A DNA stretch of 64,000 bases from Macrostomum hystrix (taxonomy: Eukaryota > Platyhelminthes > Macrostomidae): contig CATNEN010000012.1 of assembly GCA_950097015.1 (NCBI GenBank), forward strand, positions 3,279,501-3,343,500, given 5' to 3'. The position numbers and the translations under genes are program-made. Positions within the stretch are counted from its first letter, which is position 1. Each line of letters opens with the position of its first letter. Of this stretch, positions 10,851 to 24,093 are shown piece by piece. The notes beneath the pieces are model-generated. The model ran no database searches, was not told where the DNA came from, and saw only the letters and a program-made list of their open reading frames with translations.

Positions 10851-13800
10851 ACGCTGGGTTAGCCAAGATTCAGGTTTCGCCATGTTTTAAACCCTGGTGG
10901 GTTATGATTCAGACTCTGGTTGACTATGATTCAAACTCTGGTTTTGCCATGATTCAAACTCTCGTTTTACCATGATTCAAACTCTGGTTTAGCCATGATT
11001 CAAACTCTGGTTTAGCAATGATTCAAACTCTGGTTTAGCCGTGATTCAAACTCTGGTGTATCCATGATTCAAACTCTGGTTTAGCCATGATTCAGACGCT
11101 GGTTTAGCCATGATTCAAACTCTGGTTGGCCAGGATTGAAATTTTGGTTTAGCCATGATTCAAACTCTGGTTTAGCCATGATTCAAACTCTGGTTTAGCC
11201 ATGATTCAAACTCTGGTTTAGCCATGATTCAAACTCTGGTTTAGCCATGATTCAAACTCTGGTTTAGCCATCATTCAAACTCTGGTTTAGCCATGATTGA
11301 AGCTCTGGTTTAGCCATGATTCAAACTCTGGTTTAGCCATGATTCAGACTCTGGTTAGCAATGATTCAAACTCTGGTTTAGCCATGATTCAAACTCTGGT
11401 TTAGCCATGATTCAAACTCTGGTTTAGCCATGATTCAGACGCTGGTTTAGCCATGATTCAGACGCTGGTTTAGCCATGATTCAGACGCTGGTTTAGCCAT
11501 GATTCAAACGCTGGTTTAGCCATGATTCAAACTCTGGTTTAGCCATGATTCAAACTCTGGTTTAGCCATGATTCAAACTCTGGTTTAGCCATGATTCAAA
11601 CTCTGGTTTAGCCATGATTCAAACTCTGGTTTAGCCATGATTCAAACTCTGGTTTTGCCATGATTGAAGCTCTGGTTTAGCAATGATTCAAACTCTGGTT
11701 TAGCCATGATTCAGACTCTGGTTAGCAATGATTCAAACTCTGGTTTAGCAATGATTCAAACTCTGGTTTAGCCATGATTCAAACTCTGGTTTAGCCATGA
11801 TTCAAACTCTGGTTTAGCCATGATTCAAACTCTGGTTTAACCATGATTCAAACTCAAGTTTAGCGATGATTCAAACTCTGGTTTAGCCATGCTGATGATG
11901 ATGGTTTTAGCCATGATTCAAACTCTGGTTCAGCCATGATTCAAACTCTGGTTGGCCCAGATTCAAACTCTGGTTTAGCCATGATTCAGACTCTGGTTTA
12001 GCCATGATTCAGACTCAAGTTTAACCATGATTCAGACTCTGGTTTAGCCATGATTCAGACTCAAGTTTAGCCATGATTCAGACTCTAGTTTAGCCATGAT
12101 TCAAACTCTGGTTAGCCATGATTCAGACTCTGGTTTAGCCATGATTCAGACTCTAGTTTAGCCATGATTCAAGCTCTGTTTTAGCCATGATTCAAGATCT
12201 GGTTTAGCCATGATTCAAACTCTGGTTTAGCCATGATTCAGACTCTAGTTTAGCCATGATTGAAACTCTGGTTTAGCCATGATTCAGACTCTGGTTTAGC
12301 CATGATTCAGACTCTAGTTTAGCCATGCTCATGATGATGGTTTAGCCATGATTCAAACTCTGGTTTAGCCATGATTCAAACTCAAGCTTAGCGATGATTC
12401 AAACTCCGGTTTAGCCATGATTCAGACGCTGGTTTAGCCATGATTCAGACGCTGGTTTAGCTATGATTCAGACGCTGGTTTAGCCATGATTCAGACTATG
12501 GTTTAGCCATGATTCAGACGCTGGTTTAGCCATGATTCAGACTCTGGTTTAGCCATGATTCAGACTATGGTTTAGCCATGATTCAAACTCTGGTTTAGCC
12601 ATGATTCAAACTCTGGTTTAGCCATGATTCAAACTCTGGTTTAGCCATGATTCAGACTCTGGTTTAGCCATGATTCAAACGCTGGTTTAGCCATGATTCA
12701 AACTCTGGTTTAGCCATGATTGAAGCTCTGGTTTAGCAATGATTCAAACTCTGGTTTAGCCATGATTCAGACTCTGGTTAGCAATGATTCAAACTCTGGT
12801 TTAGCAATGATTCAAACTCTGGTTTAGCCATGATTCAAACTCTGGTTTAGCCATGATTCAAACTCTGGTTTAGCCATGATTCAAACTCTGGTTTAACCAT
12901 GATTCAAACTCAAGTTTAGCGATGATTCAAACTCTGGTTTAGCCATGCTGATGATGATGGTTTAGCCATGATTCAAACTCTGGTTCAGCCATGATTCAAA
13001 CTCTGGTTGGCCCAGATTCAAACTCTGGTTTAGCCATGATTCAGACTCTGGTTTAGCCATGATTCAGACTCAAGTTTAACCATGATTCAGACTCTGGTTT
13101 AGCCGTGATTCAGACTCAATGTTTAGCCATGATTCAGACTCTAGTTTAGCCATGATTCAAACTCTGGTTTAGCCATGATTCAGACTCTGGTTTAGCCATG
13201 ATTCAGACTCTGGTTTAGCCATGATTCAAACTCTGGTTTAAGCCATGATTCAGACTCTGGTTTAGCCATAATTTAAATTCTGGTTAAGCCATGATTCAGA
13301 CTCTGGTTTAGCCATGATTCAAACTCTGGTTTAGCCATGATTCAGACGCTGGTTTAGCCATGATTCAGACTCTGGTTTAGCCATGATTCAGACTCTGGTT
13401 TAGCCATGATTCAAACTCTGGTTTAGCCATGATTCAGACTCTGGTTTAGCCATGATTCAAACTCTGGTTAAGCCATGATTCAGACTCTGGTTTAGCCATG
13501 ATTCAGACTCTGGTTTAGCCATGATTCAGACGCTGGTTTAGCCATGATTCAGACTCTGGTTTAGCCATGATTGAAGCTCTGGTTTAGCCAAGATTCAAAC
13601 TCTGGTTTAGCCATGATTCAGACTCTGGTTAGCAATGATTCAAACTCTGGTTTAGCCATGATTCAAACTCTGGTTTAGCCATGATTCAAACTCTGGTTTA
13701 GCCATGATTCAGACGCTGGTTTAGCCATGATTCAGACGCTGGTTTAGCCATGATTCAAACTCTGGTTAAGCCATGATTCAGACTCTGGTTTAGCCATAAT

Positions 13801-16800
13801 TTAAATTCTGGTTTAAGCCATGATTCAGACTCTGGTTTAGCCATGATTCAAACTCTGGTTTAGCCATGATTCAGACGCTGGTTTAGCCATGATTCAGACT
13901 CTGGTTTAGCCATGATTCAGACTCTGGTTTAGCCATGATTCAAACTCTGGTTTAGCCATGATTCAGACTCTGGTTAGCAATGATTCAAACTCTGGTTTAG
14001 CAATGATTCAAACTCTGGTTTAGCCATGATTCAAACTCTGGTTTAGCCATGATTCAAACTCTGGTTTAGCCATGATTCAAACTCTGGTTTAACCATGATT
14101 CAAACTCAAGTTTAGCGATGATTCAAACTCTGGTTTAGCCATGCTGATGATGATGGTTTAGCCATGATTCAAACTCTGGTTCAGCCATGATTCAAACTCT
14201 GGTTGGCCCAGATTCAAACTCTGGTTTAGCCATGATTCAGACTCTGGTTTAGCCATGATTCAGACTCAAGTTTAACCATGATTCAGACTCTGGTTTAGCC
14301 GTGATTCAGACTCAAGTTTAGCCATGATTCAGACTCTAGTTTAGCCATGATTCAAACTCTGGTTTAGCCATGATTCAGACTCTGGTTTAGCCATGATTCA
14401 GACTCTGGTTTAGCCATGATTCAAACTCTGGTTTAAGCCATGATTCAGACTCTGGTTTAGCCATAATTTAAATTCTGGTTAAGCCATGATTCAGACTCTG
14501 GTTTAGCCATGATTCAAACTCTGGTTTAGCCATGATTCAGACGCTGGTTTAGCCATGATTCAGACGCTGGTTTAGCCATGATTCAGACTCTGGTTTAGCC
14601 ATGATTCAAACTCTGGTTTAGCCATGATTCAGACTCTGGTTTAGCCATGATTCAAACTCTGGTTAAGCCATGATTCAGACTCTGGTTTAGCCATGATTCA
14701 GACTCTGGTTTAGCCATGATTCAGACGCTGGTTTAGCCATGATTCAGACTCTGGTTTAGCCATGATTGAAGCTCTGGTTTAGCCAAGATTCAAACTCTGG
14801 TTTAGCCATGATTCAGACTCTGGTTAGCAATGATTCAAACTCTGGTTTAGCCATGATTCAAACGATGGTTTAGCCATGATTCAAACTCTGGTTTAGCCAT
14901 GATTCAGACGCTGGTTTAGCCATGATTCAGACGCTGGTTTAGCCATGATTCAAACTCTGGTTAAGCCATGATTCAGACTCTGGTTTAGCCATAATTTAAA
15001 TTCTGGTTAAGCCATGATTCAGACTCTGGTTTAGCCATGATTCAAACTCTGGTTTAGCCATGATTCAGACGCTGGTTTAGCCATGATTCAGACTCTGGTT
15101 AGCCATGATTCAGACTCTGGTTTAGCCATGATTCAAACTCTGGTTTAGCCATGATTCAGACTCTGGTTTAGCCATGATTCAAACTCTGGTTAAGCCATGA
15201 TTCAGACTCTGGTTTAGCCATGATTCAGACTCTGGTTTAGCCATGATTCAGACGCTGGTTTAGCCATGATTCAGACTCTGGTTTAGCCATGATTGAAGCT
15301 CTGGTTTAGCCAAGATTCAAACTCTGGTTTAGCCATGATTCAGACTCTGGTTAGCAATGATTCAACTCTGGTTTAGCCATGATTCAAACTCTGGTTTAGC
15401 CATGATTCAAACTCTGGTTTAGCCATGATTCAGACGCTGGTTTAGCCATGATTCAGACGCTGGTTTAGCCATGATTCAGACGCTGGTTTAGCCATGATTC
15501 AAACGCTGGTTTAGCCATGATTCAAACTCTGGTTTAGCCATGATTCAAACTCTGGTTTAGCCATGATTCAAACTCTGGTTTAGCCATGATTCAAACTCTG
15601 GTTTAGCCATGATTCAAACTCTGGTTTAGCCATGATTCAAACTCTGGTTTTGCCATGATTGAAGCTCTGGTTTAGCAATGATTCAAACTCTGGTTTAGCC
15701 ATGATTCAGACTCTGGTTAGCAATGATTCAAACTCTGGTTTAGCAATGATTCAAACTCTGGTTTAGCCATGATTCAAACTCTGGTTTAGCCATGATTCAA
15801 ACTCTGGTTTAGCCATGATTCAAACTCTGGTTTAACCATGATTCAAACTCTGGTTTAGCCATGATTCAAACTCTGGTTTAGCCATGATTCAAACTCTGGT
15901 TTAGCCATGATTCAGACTCTGGTTTAGCCATGATTCAAACGCTGGTTTAGCCATGATTCAAACTCTGGTTTAGCCATGATTGAAGCTCTGGTTTAGCAAT
16001 GATTCAAACTCTGGTTTAGCCATGATTCAGACTCTGGTTAGCAATGATTCAAACTCTGGTTTAGCAATGATTCAAACTCTGGTTTAGCCATGATTCAAAC
16101 TCTGGTTTAGCCATGATTCAAACTCTGGTTTAGCCATGATTCAAACTCTGGTTTAACCATGATTCAAACTCAAGTTTAGCGATGATTCAAACTCTGGTTA
16201 GCCATGCTGATGATGATGGTTTAGCCATGATTCAAACTCTGGTTCAGCCATGATTCAAACTCTGGTTGGCCCAGATTCAAACTCTGGTTTAGCCATGATT
16301 CAGGACTCTGGTTTAGCCATGATTCAGACTCAAGTTTAACCATGATTCAGACTCTGGTTTAGCCGTGATTCAGACTCAAGTTTAGCCATGATTCAGACTC
16401 TAGTTTAGCCATGATTCAAAATCTGGTTAAGCCATGATTCAGACTCTGGTTTAGCCATAATTTAAATTCTGGTTAAGCCATGATTCAGACTCTGGTTTAG
16501 CCATGATTCAAACTCTGGTTTAGCCATGATTCAGACGCTGGTTTAGCCATGATTCAGACTCTGGTTTAGCCATGATTCAGACTCTGGTTTAGCCATGATT
16601 CAAACTCTGGTTTAGCCATGATTCAGACTCTGGTTTAGCCATGATTCAAACTCTGGTTAAGCCATGATTCAGACTCTGGTTTAGCCATGATTCAGACTCT
16701 GGTTTAGCCATGATTCAGACGCTGGTTTAGCCATGATTCAGACTCTGGTTTAGCCATGATTGAAGACTCTGGTTTAGCCAAGATTCAAACTCTGGTTTAG

Positions 16801-19800
16801 CCATGATTCAGACTCTGGTTAGCAATGATTCAAACTCTGGTTTAGCCATGATTCAAACTCTGGTTTAGCCATGATTCAAACTCTGGTTTAGCCATGATTC
16901 AGACGCTGGTTTAGCCATGATTCAGACGCTGGTTTAGCCATGATTCAAACTCTGGTTAAGCCATGATTCAGACTCTGGTTTAGCCATAATTTAAATTCTG
17001 GTTAAGCCATGATTCAGACTCTGGTTTAGCCATGATTCAAACTCTGGTTTAGCCATGATTCAGACGCTGGTTTAGCCATGATTCAGACTCTGGTTTAGCC
17101 ATGATTCAGACTCTGGTTAGCCATGATTCAAACTCTGGTTTAGCCATGATTCAGACTCTGGTTTAGCCATGATTCAAACTCTGGTTAAGCCATGATTCAG
17201 ACTCTGGTTTAGCCATGATTCAGACTCTGGTTTAGCCATGATTCAGACGCTGGTTTAGCCATGATTCAGACTCTGGTTTAGCCATGATTGAAGCTCTGGT
17301 TTAGCCAAGATTCAAACTCTGGTTTAGCCATGATTCAGACGCTGGTTTAGCCATGATTCAAACGCTGGTTTAGCCATGATTCAAACTCTGGTTTAGCCAT
17401 GATTCAAACTCTGGTTTAGCCATGATTCAAACTCTGGTTTAGCCATGATTCAAACTCTGGTTTAGCCATGATTCAAACTCTGGTTTAGCCATGATTCAAA
17501 CTCTGGTTTTGCCATGATTGAAGCTCTGGTTTAGCAATGATTCAAACTCTGGTTTAGCCATGATTCAGACTCTGGTTAGCAATGATTCAAACTCTGGTTT
17601 AGCAATGATTCAAACTCTGGTTTAGCCATGATTCAAACTCTGGTTAGCCATGATTCAAACTCTGGTTTAGCCATGATTCAAACTCTGGTTTAACCATGAT
17701 TCAAACTCAAGTTTAGCGATGATTCAAACTCTGGTTTAGCCATGCTGATGATGATGGTTTAGCCATGATTCAAACTCTGGTTCAGCCATGATTCAAACTC
17801 TGGTTGGCCCAGATTCAAACTCTGGTTTAGCCATGATTCAGACTCTGGTTTAGCCATGATTCAGACTCAAGTTTAACCATGATTCAGACTCTGGTTTAGC
17901 CATGATTCAGACTCAAGTTTAGCCATGATTCAGACTCTGGTTTAGCCATGATTCAGACTCTGGTTAAGCCATGATTCAGACTCTGGTTTAGCCATGATTC
18001 AGACTCTGGTTTAGCCATGATTCAGACGCTGGTTTAGCCATGATTCAGACTCTGGTTTAGCCATGATTCAGACTCTGGTTTAGCCATGATTGAAGCTCTG
18101 GTTTAGCCAAGATTCAAACTCTGGTTTAGCCATGATTCAGACTCTGGTTAGCAATGATTCAAACTCTGGTTTAGCCATGATTCAAACTCTGGTTTAGCCA
18201 TGATTCAAACTCTGGTTTAGCCATGATTCAGACGCTGGTTTAGCCATGATTCAGACGCTGGTTTAGCCATGATTCAGACGCTGGTTTAGCCATGATTCAA
18301 ACGCTGGTTTAGCCATGATTCAAACTCTGGTTTAGCCATGATTCAAACTCTGGTTTAGCCATGATTCAAACTCTGGTTTAGCCATGATTCAAACTCTGGT
18401 TTAGCCATGATTCAAACTCTGGTTTAGCCATGATTCAAACTCTGGTTTTGCCATTATTGAAGCTCTGGTTTAGCAATGATTCAGACGCTGGTTTAGCCAT
18501 GATTCAGACTCTGGTTTAGCCATGATTCAGACTCTGGTTTAGCCATGATTCAAACTCTGGTTAAGCCATGATTCAGACTCTGGTTTAGCCATGATTCAGA
18601 CTCTGGTTTAGCCATGATTCAGACGCTGGTTTAGCCATGATTCAGACTCTGGTTTAGCCATAATTTAAATTCTGGTTAAGCCATGATTCAGACTCTGGTT
18701 TAGCCATGATTCAAACTCTGGTTTAGCCATGATTCAGACGCTGGTTTAGCCATGATTGAAGCTCTGGTTTAGCCAAGATTCAAACTCTGGTTTAGCCATG
18801 ATTCAGACTCTGGTTAGCAATGATTCAAACTCTGGTTTAGCCATGATTCAAACTCTGGTTTAGCCATGATTCAAACTCTGGTTTAGCCATGATTCAGACG
18901 CTGGTTTAGCCATGATTCAGACGCTGGTTTAGCCATGATTCAAACTCTGGTTAAGCCATGATTCAGACTCTGGTTTAGCCATAATTTAAATTCTGGTTAA
19001 GCCATGATTCAGACTCTGGTTTAGCCATGATTCAAACTCTGGTTTAGCCATGATTCAGACGCTGGTTTAGCCATGATTCAGACTCTGGTTTAGCCATGAT
19101 TCAGACTCTGGTTTAGCCATGATTCAAACTCTGGTTTAGCCATGATTCAGACTCTGGTTTAGCCATGATTCAACTCTGGTTTAAGCCATGATTCAGACTC
19201 TGGTTTAGCCATGATTCAGACTCTGGTTTAGCCATGATTCAGACGCTGGTTTAGCCATGATTCAGACTCTGGTTTAGCCATGATTGAAGCTCTGGTTTAG
19301 CCAAGATTCAAACTCTGGTTTAGCCATGATTCAGACTCTGGTTTAGCAATGATTCAAACTCTGGTTTAGCCATGATTCAAACTCTGGTTTAGCCATGATT
19401 TAAACTCTGGTTTAGCCATGATTCAGACGCTGGTTTAGCCATGATTCAGACGCTGGTTTAGCCATGATTCAGACTCTGGTTTAGCCATGATTCAAGACTC
19501 TGGTTTAGCCATGATTCAAACTCTGGTTTAGCCATGATTCAAACTCTGGTTTAGCCATGATTCAAACTCTGGTTTAGCCATGATTCAAACTCTGGTTTAG
19601 CCATGATTCAAACTCTGGTTTAGCCATGATTCAAACTCTGGTTTTGCCATGATTGAAGCTCTGGTTTAGCAATGATTCAAACTCTGGTTTAGCCATGATT
19701 CAGACTCTGGTTAGCAATGATTCAAACTCTGGTTTAGCAATGATTCAAACTCTGGTTTAGCCATGATTCAAACTCTGGTTTAGCCATGATTCAAACTCTG

Positions 19801-22459
19801 GTTTAGCCATGATTCAAACTCTGGTTTAACCATGATTCAAACTCAAGTTTAGCGATGATTCAAACTCTGGTTTAGCCATGCTGATGATGATGGTTTAGCC
19901 ATGATTCAAACTCTGGTTCAGCCATGATTCAAACTCTGGTTGGCCCAGATTCAAACTCTGGTTTAGCCATGATTCAGACTCTGGTTTAGCCATGATTCAG
20001 ACTCAAGTTTAACCATGATTCAGACTCTGGTTTAGCCATGATTCAGACTCTAGTTTAGCCATGATTCAGACTCTGGTTTAGCCATGATTCAGACTCTGGT
20101 TAGCCATGATTCAGACTCTGGTTTAGCCATGATTCAGACTCTGGTTTAGCCATGATTCAGACTCTGGTTTAGCCATGATTCAGACTCTGGTTTAGCCATG
20201 ATTCAGACTCTGGTTTAGCCATGATTCAAGACTCTGGTTTAGCCATGATTCAAACTCTGGTTTAGCCATGATTCAGACTCTGGTTTAGCCATGATTCAGA
20301 ACTCTGGTTTAGCCATGATTCAAGACTCTGGTTTAGCCATGATTCAAGACTCTGGTTTAGCCATGATTCAGACGCTGGTTTAGCCATGATTCAGACTCTG
20401 GTTTAGCCATGATTCAGACTCTGGTTTAGCCATGATTCAAACGCTGGTTTAGCCATGATTCAAACTCTGGTTTAGCCATGATTCAAACTCTGGTTTAGCC
20501 ATGATTCAAACTCTGGTTTAGCCATGATTCAAACTCTGGTTTAGCCATGATTCAAACTCTGGTTTAGCCATGATTCAAACTCTGGTTTAGCCATGATTTA
20601 AGACTCTGGTTTAGCAATGATTCAGACTCTGGTTTAGCCATGATTCAGACTCTGGTTTAGCCATGATTCAGACTCTGGTTTAGCCATGATTCAAACTCTG
20701 GTTTAGCCATGATTCAGACTCTGGTTTAGCCATGATTCAGACTCTGGTTTAGCCATGATTCAAACTCTGGTTTAGCCATGATTCAGACTCTGGTTTAGCC
20801 ATGAATTCAAATTCTGGTTAAGCCATGATTCAGACTCTGGTTTAGCCATGATTCAAACTCTGGTTTAGCCATGATTCAGACGCTGGTTTAGCCATGATTC
20901 AAGCTCTGGTTTAGCCATGATTCAAACTCTGGTTTAGCCATGATTCAGACTCTGGTTTAGCCATGATTCAAACTCTGGTTTAGCCATGATTCAAACTCTG
21001 GTTTAGCCATGATTCAAACTCTGGTTTAGCCATGATTCAGACGCTGGTTTAGCCATGATTCAGACGCTGGTTTAGCCATGATTCAAACTCTGGTTAAGCC
21101 ATGATTCAGACTCTGGTTTAGCCATGATTTCAACTCTGGTTTAAGCCATGATTCAGACTCTGGTTTAGCCATGATTCAAACTCTGGTTTAGCCATGATTC
21201 AGACGCTGGTTTAGCCATGATTCAGACTCTGGTTTAGCCATGATTCAGACTCTGGTTTAGCCATGATTCAAACTCTGGTTTAGCCATGATTCAGACTCTG
21301 GTTTAGCCATGATTTAAACTCTGTTTAGCCATGATTCAGACTCTGGTTTAGCCATGATTCAGACTCTGGTTTAACCATGATTCAGACGCTGGTTTAGCCA
21401 TGATTCAGACTCTGGTTTAGCCATGATTGAAGACTCTGGTTTAGCCATGATTCAAACTCTGGTTTAGCCATGATTCAGACTCTGGTTAGCAATGATTCAA
21501 ACTCTGGTTTAGCCATGATTCAAACTCTGGTTTAGCCATGATTCAAACTCTGGTTTAGCCATGATTCAGACGCTGGTTTAGCCATGATTCAGACTCTGGT
21601 TTAGCCATGATTCAGACGCTGGTTTAGCCATGATTCAAACGCTGGTTTAGCCATGATTCAAACTCTGGTTTAGCCATGATTCAAACTCTGGTTTAGCCAT
21701 GATTCAGACTCTGGTTTAGCCATGATTCAAACTCTGGTTTAGCCATGATTCAAACTCTGGTTTAGCCATGATTCAAACTCTGGTTTAGCCATGATTGAAG
21801 CTCTGGTTTAGCCATGATTCAAACTCTGGTTTAGCCATGATTCAGACTCTGGTTAGCAATGATTCAAACTCTGGTTTAGCCATGATTCAAACTCTGGTTT
21901 AGCCATGATTCAGACTCTGGTTTAGCCATGATTCAAACTCTGGTTTAGCCATGATTCAAACTCTGGTTTAAGCCATGATTCAGACTCAAGTTTAGCCGAT
22001 GATTCAAACTCTGGTTTAGCCATGATTATGACTATGGTTTAGCCATGATTCAAACTCTGGTTTCAGCCATGATTCAAACTCTGGTTAGGCCCATGATTCA
22101 AACTCTGGTTTAGCCATGATTCAGACTCTGGTTTAGCCATGATTCAGACTCTAGTTTAAGCCATGATTCAGACTCTGGTTTAGCCATGATTCAGACTCTA
22201 GTTTAGCCATGATTCAGACTCTGGTTTAGCCATGATTCAGACTCTGGTTTAAGCCATGATTCAGACTCTGGTTTAGCCATGATTCAGACTCTGGTTTAGC
22301 CATGATTCAGACGCTGGTTTAGCCATGATTCAGACTCTGGTTTAGCCATGATTCAGACTCCATGTTTAGCCATGATTCAAGCTCTGGTTTAGCCATGATT
22401 CAGACGCTGGTTTAGCCATGATTCAGACTCTATTGTTGCAATGATTCAAACTCAGATTT
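10851..22459. repeat. 23-bp satellite, copy 2, with higher-order repeats
   Basis: About 500 units of the GACTCTGGTTTAGCCAT family. The rare variant CATGCTGATGATGATGG recurs at about 11891, 12947, 14143, 16206, 17744 and 19880. It travels with the same neighbours (TTCAGCCATG and TTGGCCCAGATTC), which shows duplicated blocks of roughly 1.05-2.1 kb. From about 20.1 kb many units carry single-base insertions (GATTCAAGACTC, CAGAACTC). Confidence 0.95.
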
Positions 22460-23051
22460 GCTATGATTTATGATATTTTATTTACGAAATGAAAAAAATA
22501 AATTGAAATATTCTTCAATCACTACTGGCTGAAAAAATAGTCTAAATGATTTGACGCAGTGCAGAATCGAACCCTAGCCTAGCCTAACCTATTCCTAGTG
22601 CCTACACATCGGCTATTCCGACTGTTGGATTAGTGGGTCGCAAAAATCTAGCCTTATAAAATGAATTCTCAAAGTTCTGGCTTTGTACAATGAAGTAAGA
22701 AAATAGAGTACACTCAGTCTCGCGGTTGGTTGTGTACATTTATTTCCAATTTGTCTCCAGAGTGCAGGCTTCAAATTCAATCAGCTAGGGGTTGTTGCGC
22801 AATTTGACGACGCAATTCTAATTCAGTGGCTGTCAGTGAAATTCTCAATAGGCCAAGATGGTTTGACCTTTGAAAAAATCATGTTTTTCGAATATTTAAT
22901 CCCTTTAGCAATAAAGTTAAGCTTAATAAAAATACGTGTATAATTGTCCCCATATTTAGCATCTTTTGGTGAAGAAATGGTGAAAATCGGTTGAGCCGTT
23001 CGGGAGAAAATCAATTACAAGCAACCAACCATTTCATTTTTAGTATAGTGG
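22460..23051 (+). repeat. Conserved 3' cassette, copy 2
   Basis: Near-identical to 9139-9731 over the second half. The first ~190 bp carries extra single bases relative to the other two copies (GTTGGATTAGTGGGTCGC against GTTGGTTAGTGGGTGC). The tail ends TTTTTAGTATAGTGG and joins the next head directly. Confidence 0.8.
22557..22622 (-). other. tRNA-like A/B-box segment, copy 2
   Basis: Same A-box-like TAGCCGATGTG (22605-22615) and B-box-like GGTTCGATTC (22564-22573) on the minus strand as in copy 1, with the same spacing. Confidence 0.45.
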
Positions 23052-23152
23052 ACTAGCAAGTTTTGCCCCCCTTCGGGGAGCAGAAATATTTTGATTTCGT
23101 CCAGTATACACTTTTTAGCAGCTGCATTTTCAGCCTTTTTACGCTACAATGA

Positions 23153-24093
23153 TCAGTTGACAATGATCCCCCAGTTGATAAAGATCCCCCAGTTGACAAT
23201 AATCCCCCAGTTGACAATGATCCCCCAGTTGACAATGATCCCCCCGTTGACAATAATCCCCCAATTGATGATGATCACGCAGTTGATTATGATCCCCCAG
23301 TTGACAATAATCCCTCAATTGATGATGATCACGCAGTTGACAATGATCCCCCAGTTAATGATGACTCCCCATTGATGATGATCCCCAGTTGACAATGTTC
23401 CCACAGCTGACAATGATCCCCGAGTTGACAATAATCCCCCAATTGATGATGATCACGCAGTTGACAATGATCCCCCAGTTAATGATGACTCCCCATTGAT
23501 GATAATCTCCAGTTGACAACGTTCCCCCAGTTGACAATGTTCCCACAGTTGACAATGATCCCCCAGTTGATGATGATCAACAAGTTGACAATGATCCCCC
23601 CAGTTCACAATGATCCTCCGGGTGATGATAAACCCCCAGTTGACAATGATCCCCAGTTGACAATGATCCCCCAGTTGACATTGACAATGATCTCCCAGTT
23701 GACAATGATCCCCCAGTTGACAATTATCCCCCAGTTAACCATGATCCCGCATTTGATGATGACTCCCCAGTTGACAATTATCCCCCAGTTGACAACTATC
23801 CCCCCGTTGACAATGATCCTCCAGTTGACAATTATCTCTCAGTTGACTATGATCCCCCATTGATGGTGATCCCAGTTGACAATGTTCCCGCAGTTGAACA
23901 TGATCCCCTAGTTGACAATGATCCCCTAGTTGATTATGATCCCGCATTTGGTGATGTTTCCCCGTGACAATTATCCCCCAGTTGACAATTATCCCCCAGT
24001 TGCCAATGATCCTCCAGTTGACAATGATCCCCCAGTTGACAATTATCCCCCAGTTTACCATGATCCCCCAGTTGACGATTATCCACCAGTTCT
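23153..24093. repeat. 18-bp minisatellite, copy 3 (diverged)
   Basis: GTTGACAATGATCCCCCA family with many variants (GTTGACAATAATCCC, GTTGATTATGATCCC, GATGATGATCACGCA). The block with GATCACGCAGTTGA is duplicated near 23270, 23330 and 23450. The transition to the 23-bp array differs from copies 1 and 2. Confidence 0.92.

Larger units (their letters stand above)
9732..23051 (+). mobile_element. Composite satellite-bearing element, copy 2 (13.3 kb)
   Basis: Same order as copy 1: head 9732-9833, 18-bp array, 23-bp array and 3' cassette. The size difference comes almost wholly from the 23-bp array (11.6 kb here against 1.2 kb in copy 1). The tail of this unit abuts the head of copy 3. Confidence 0.7.
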
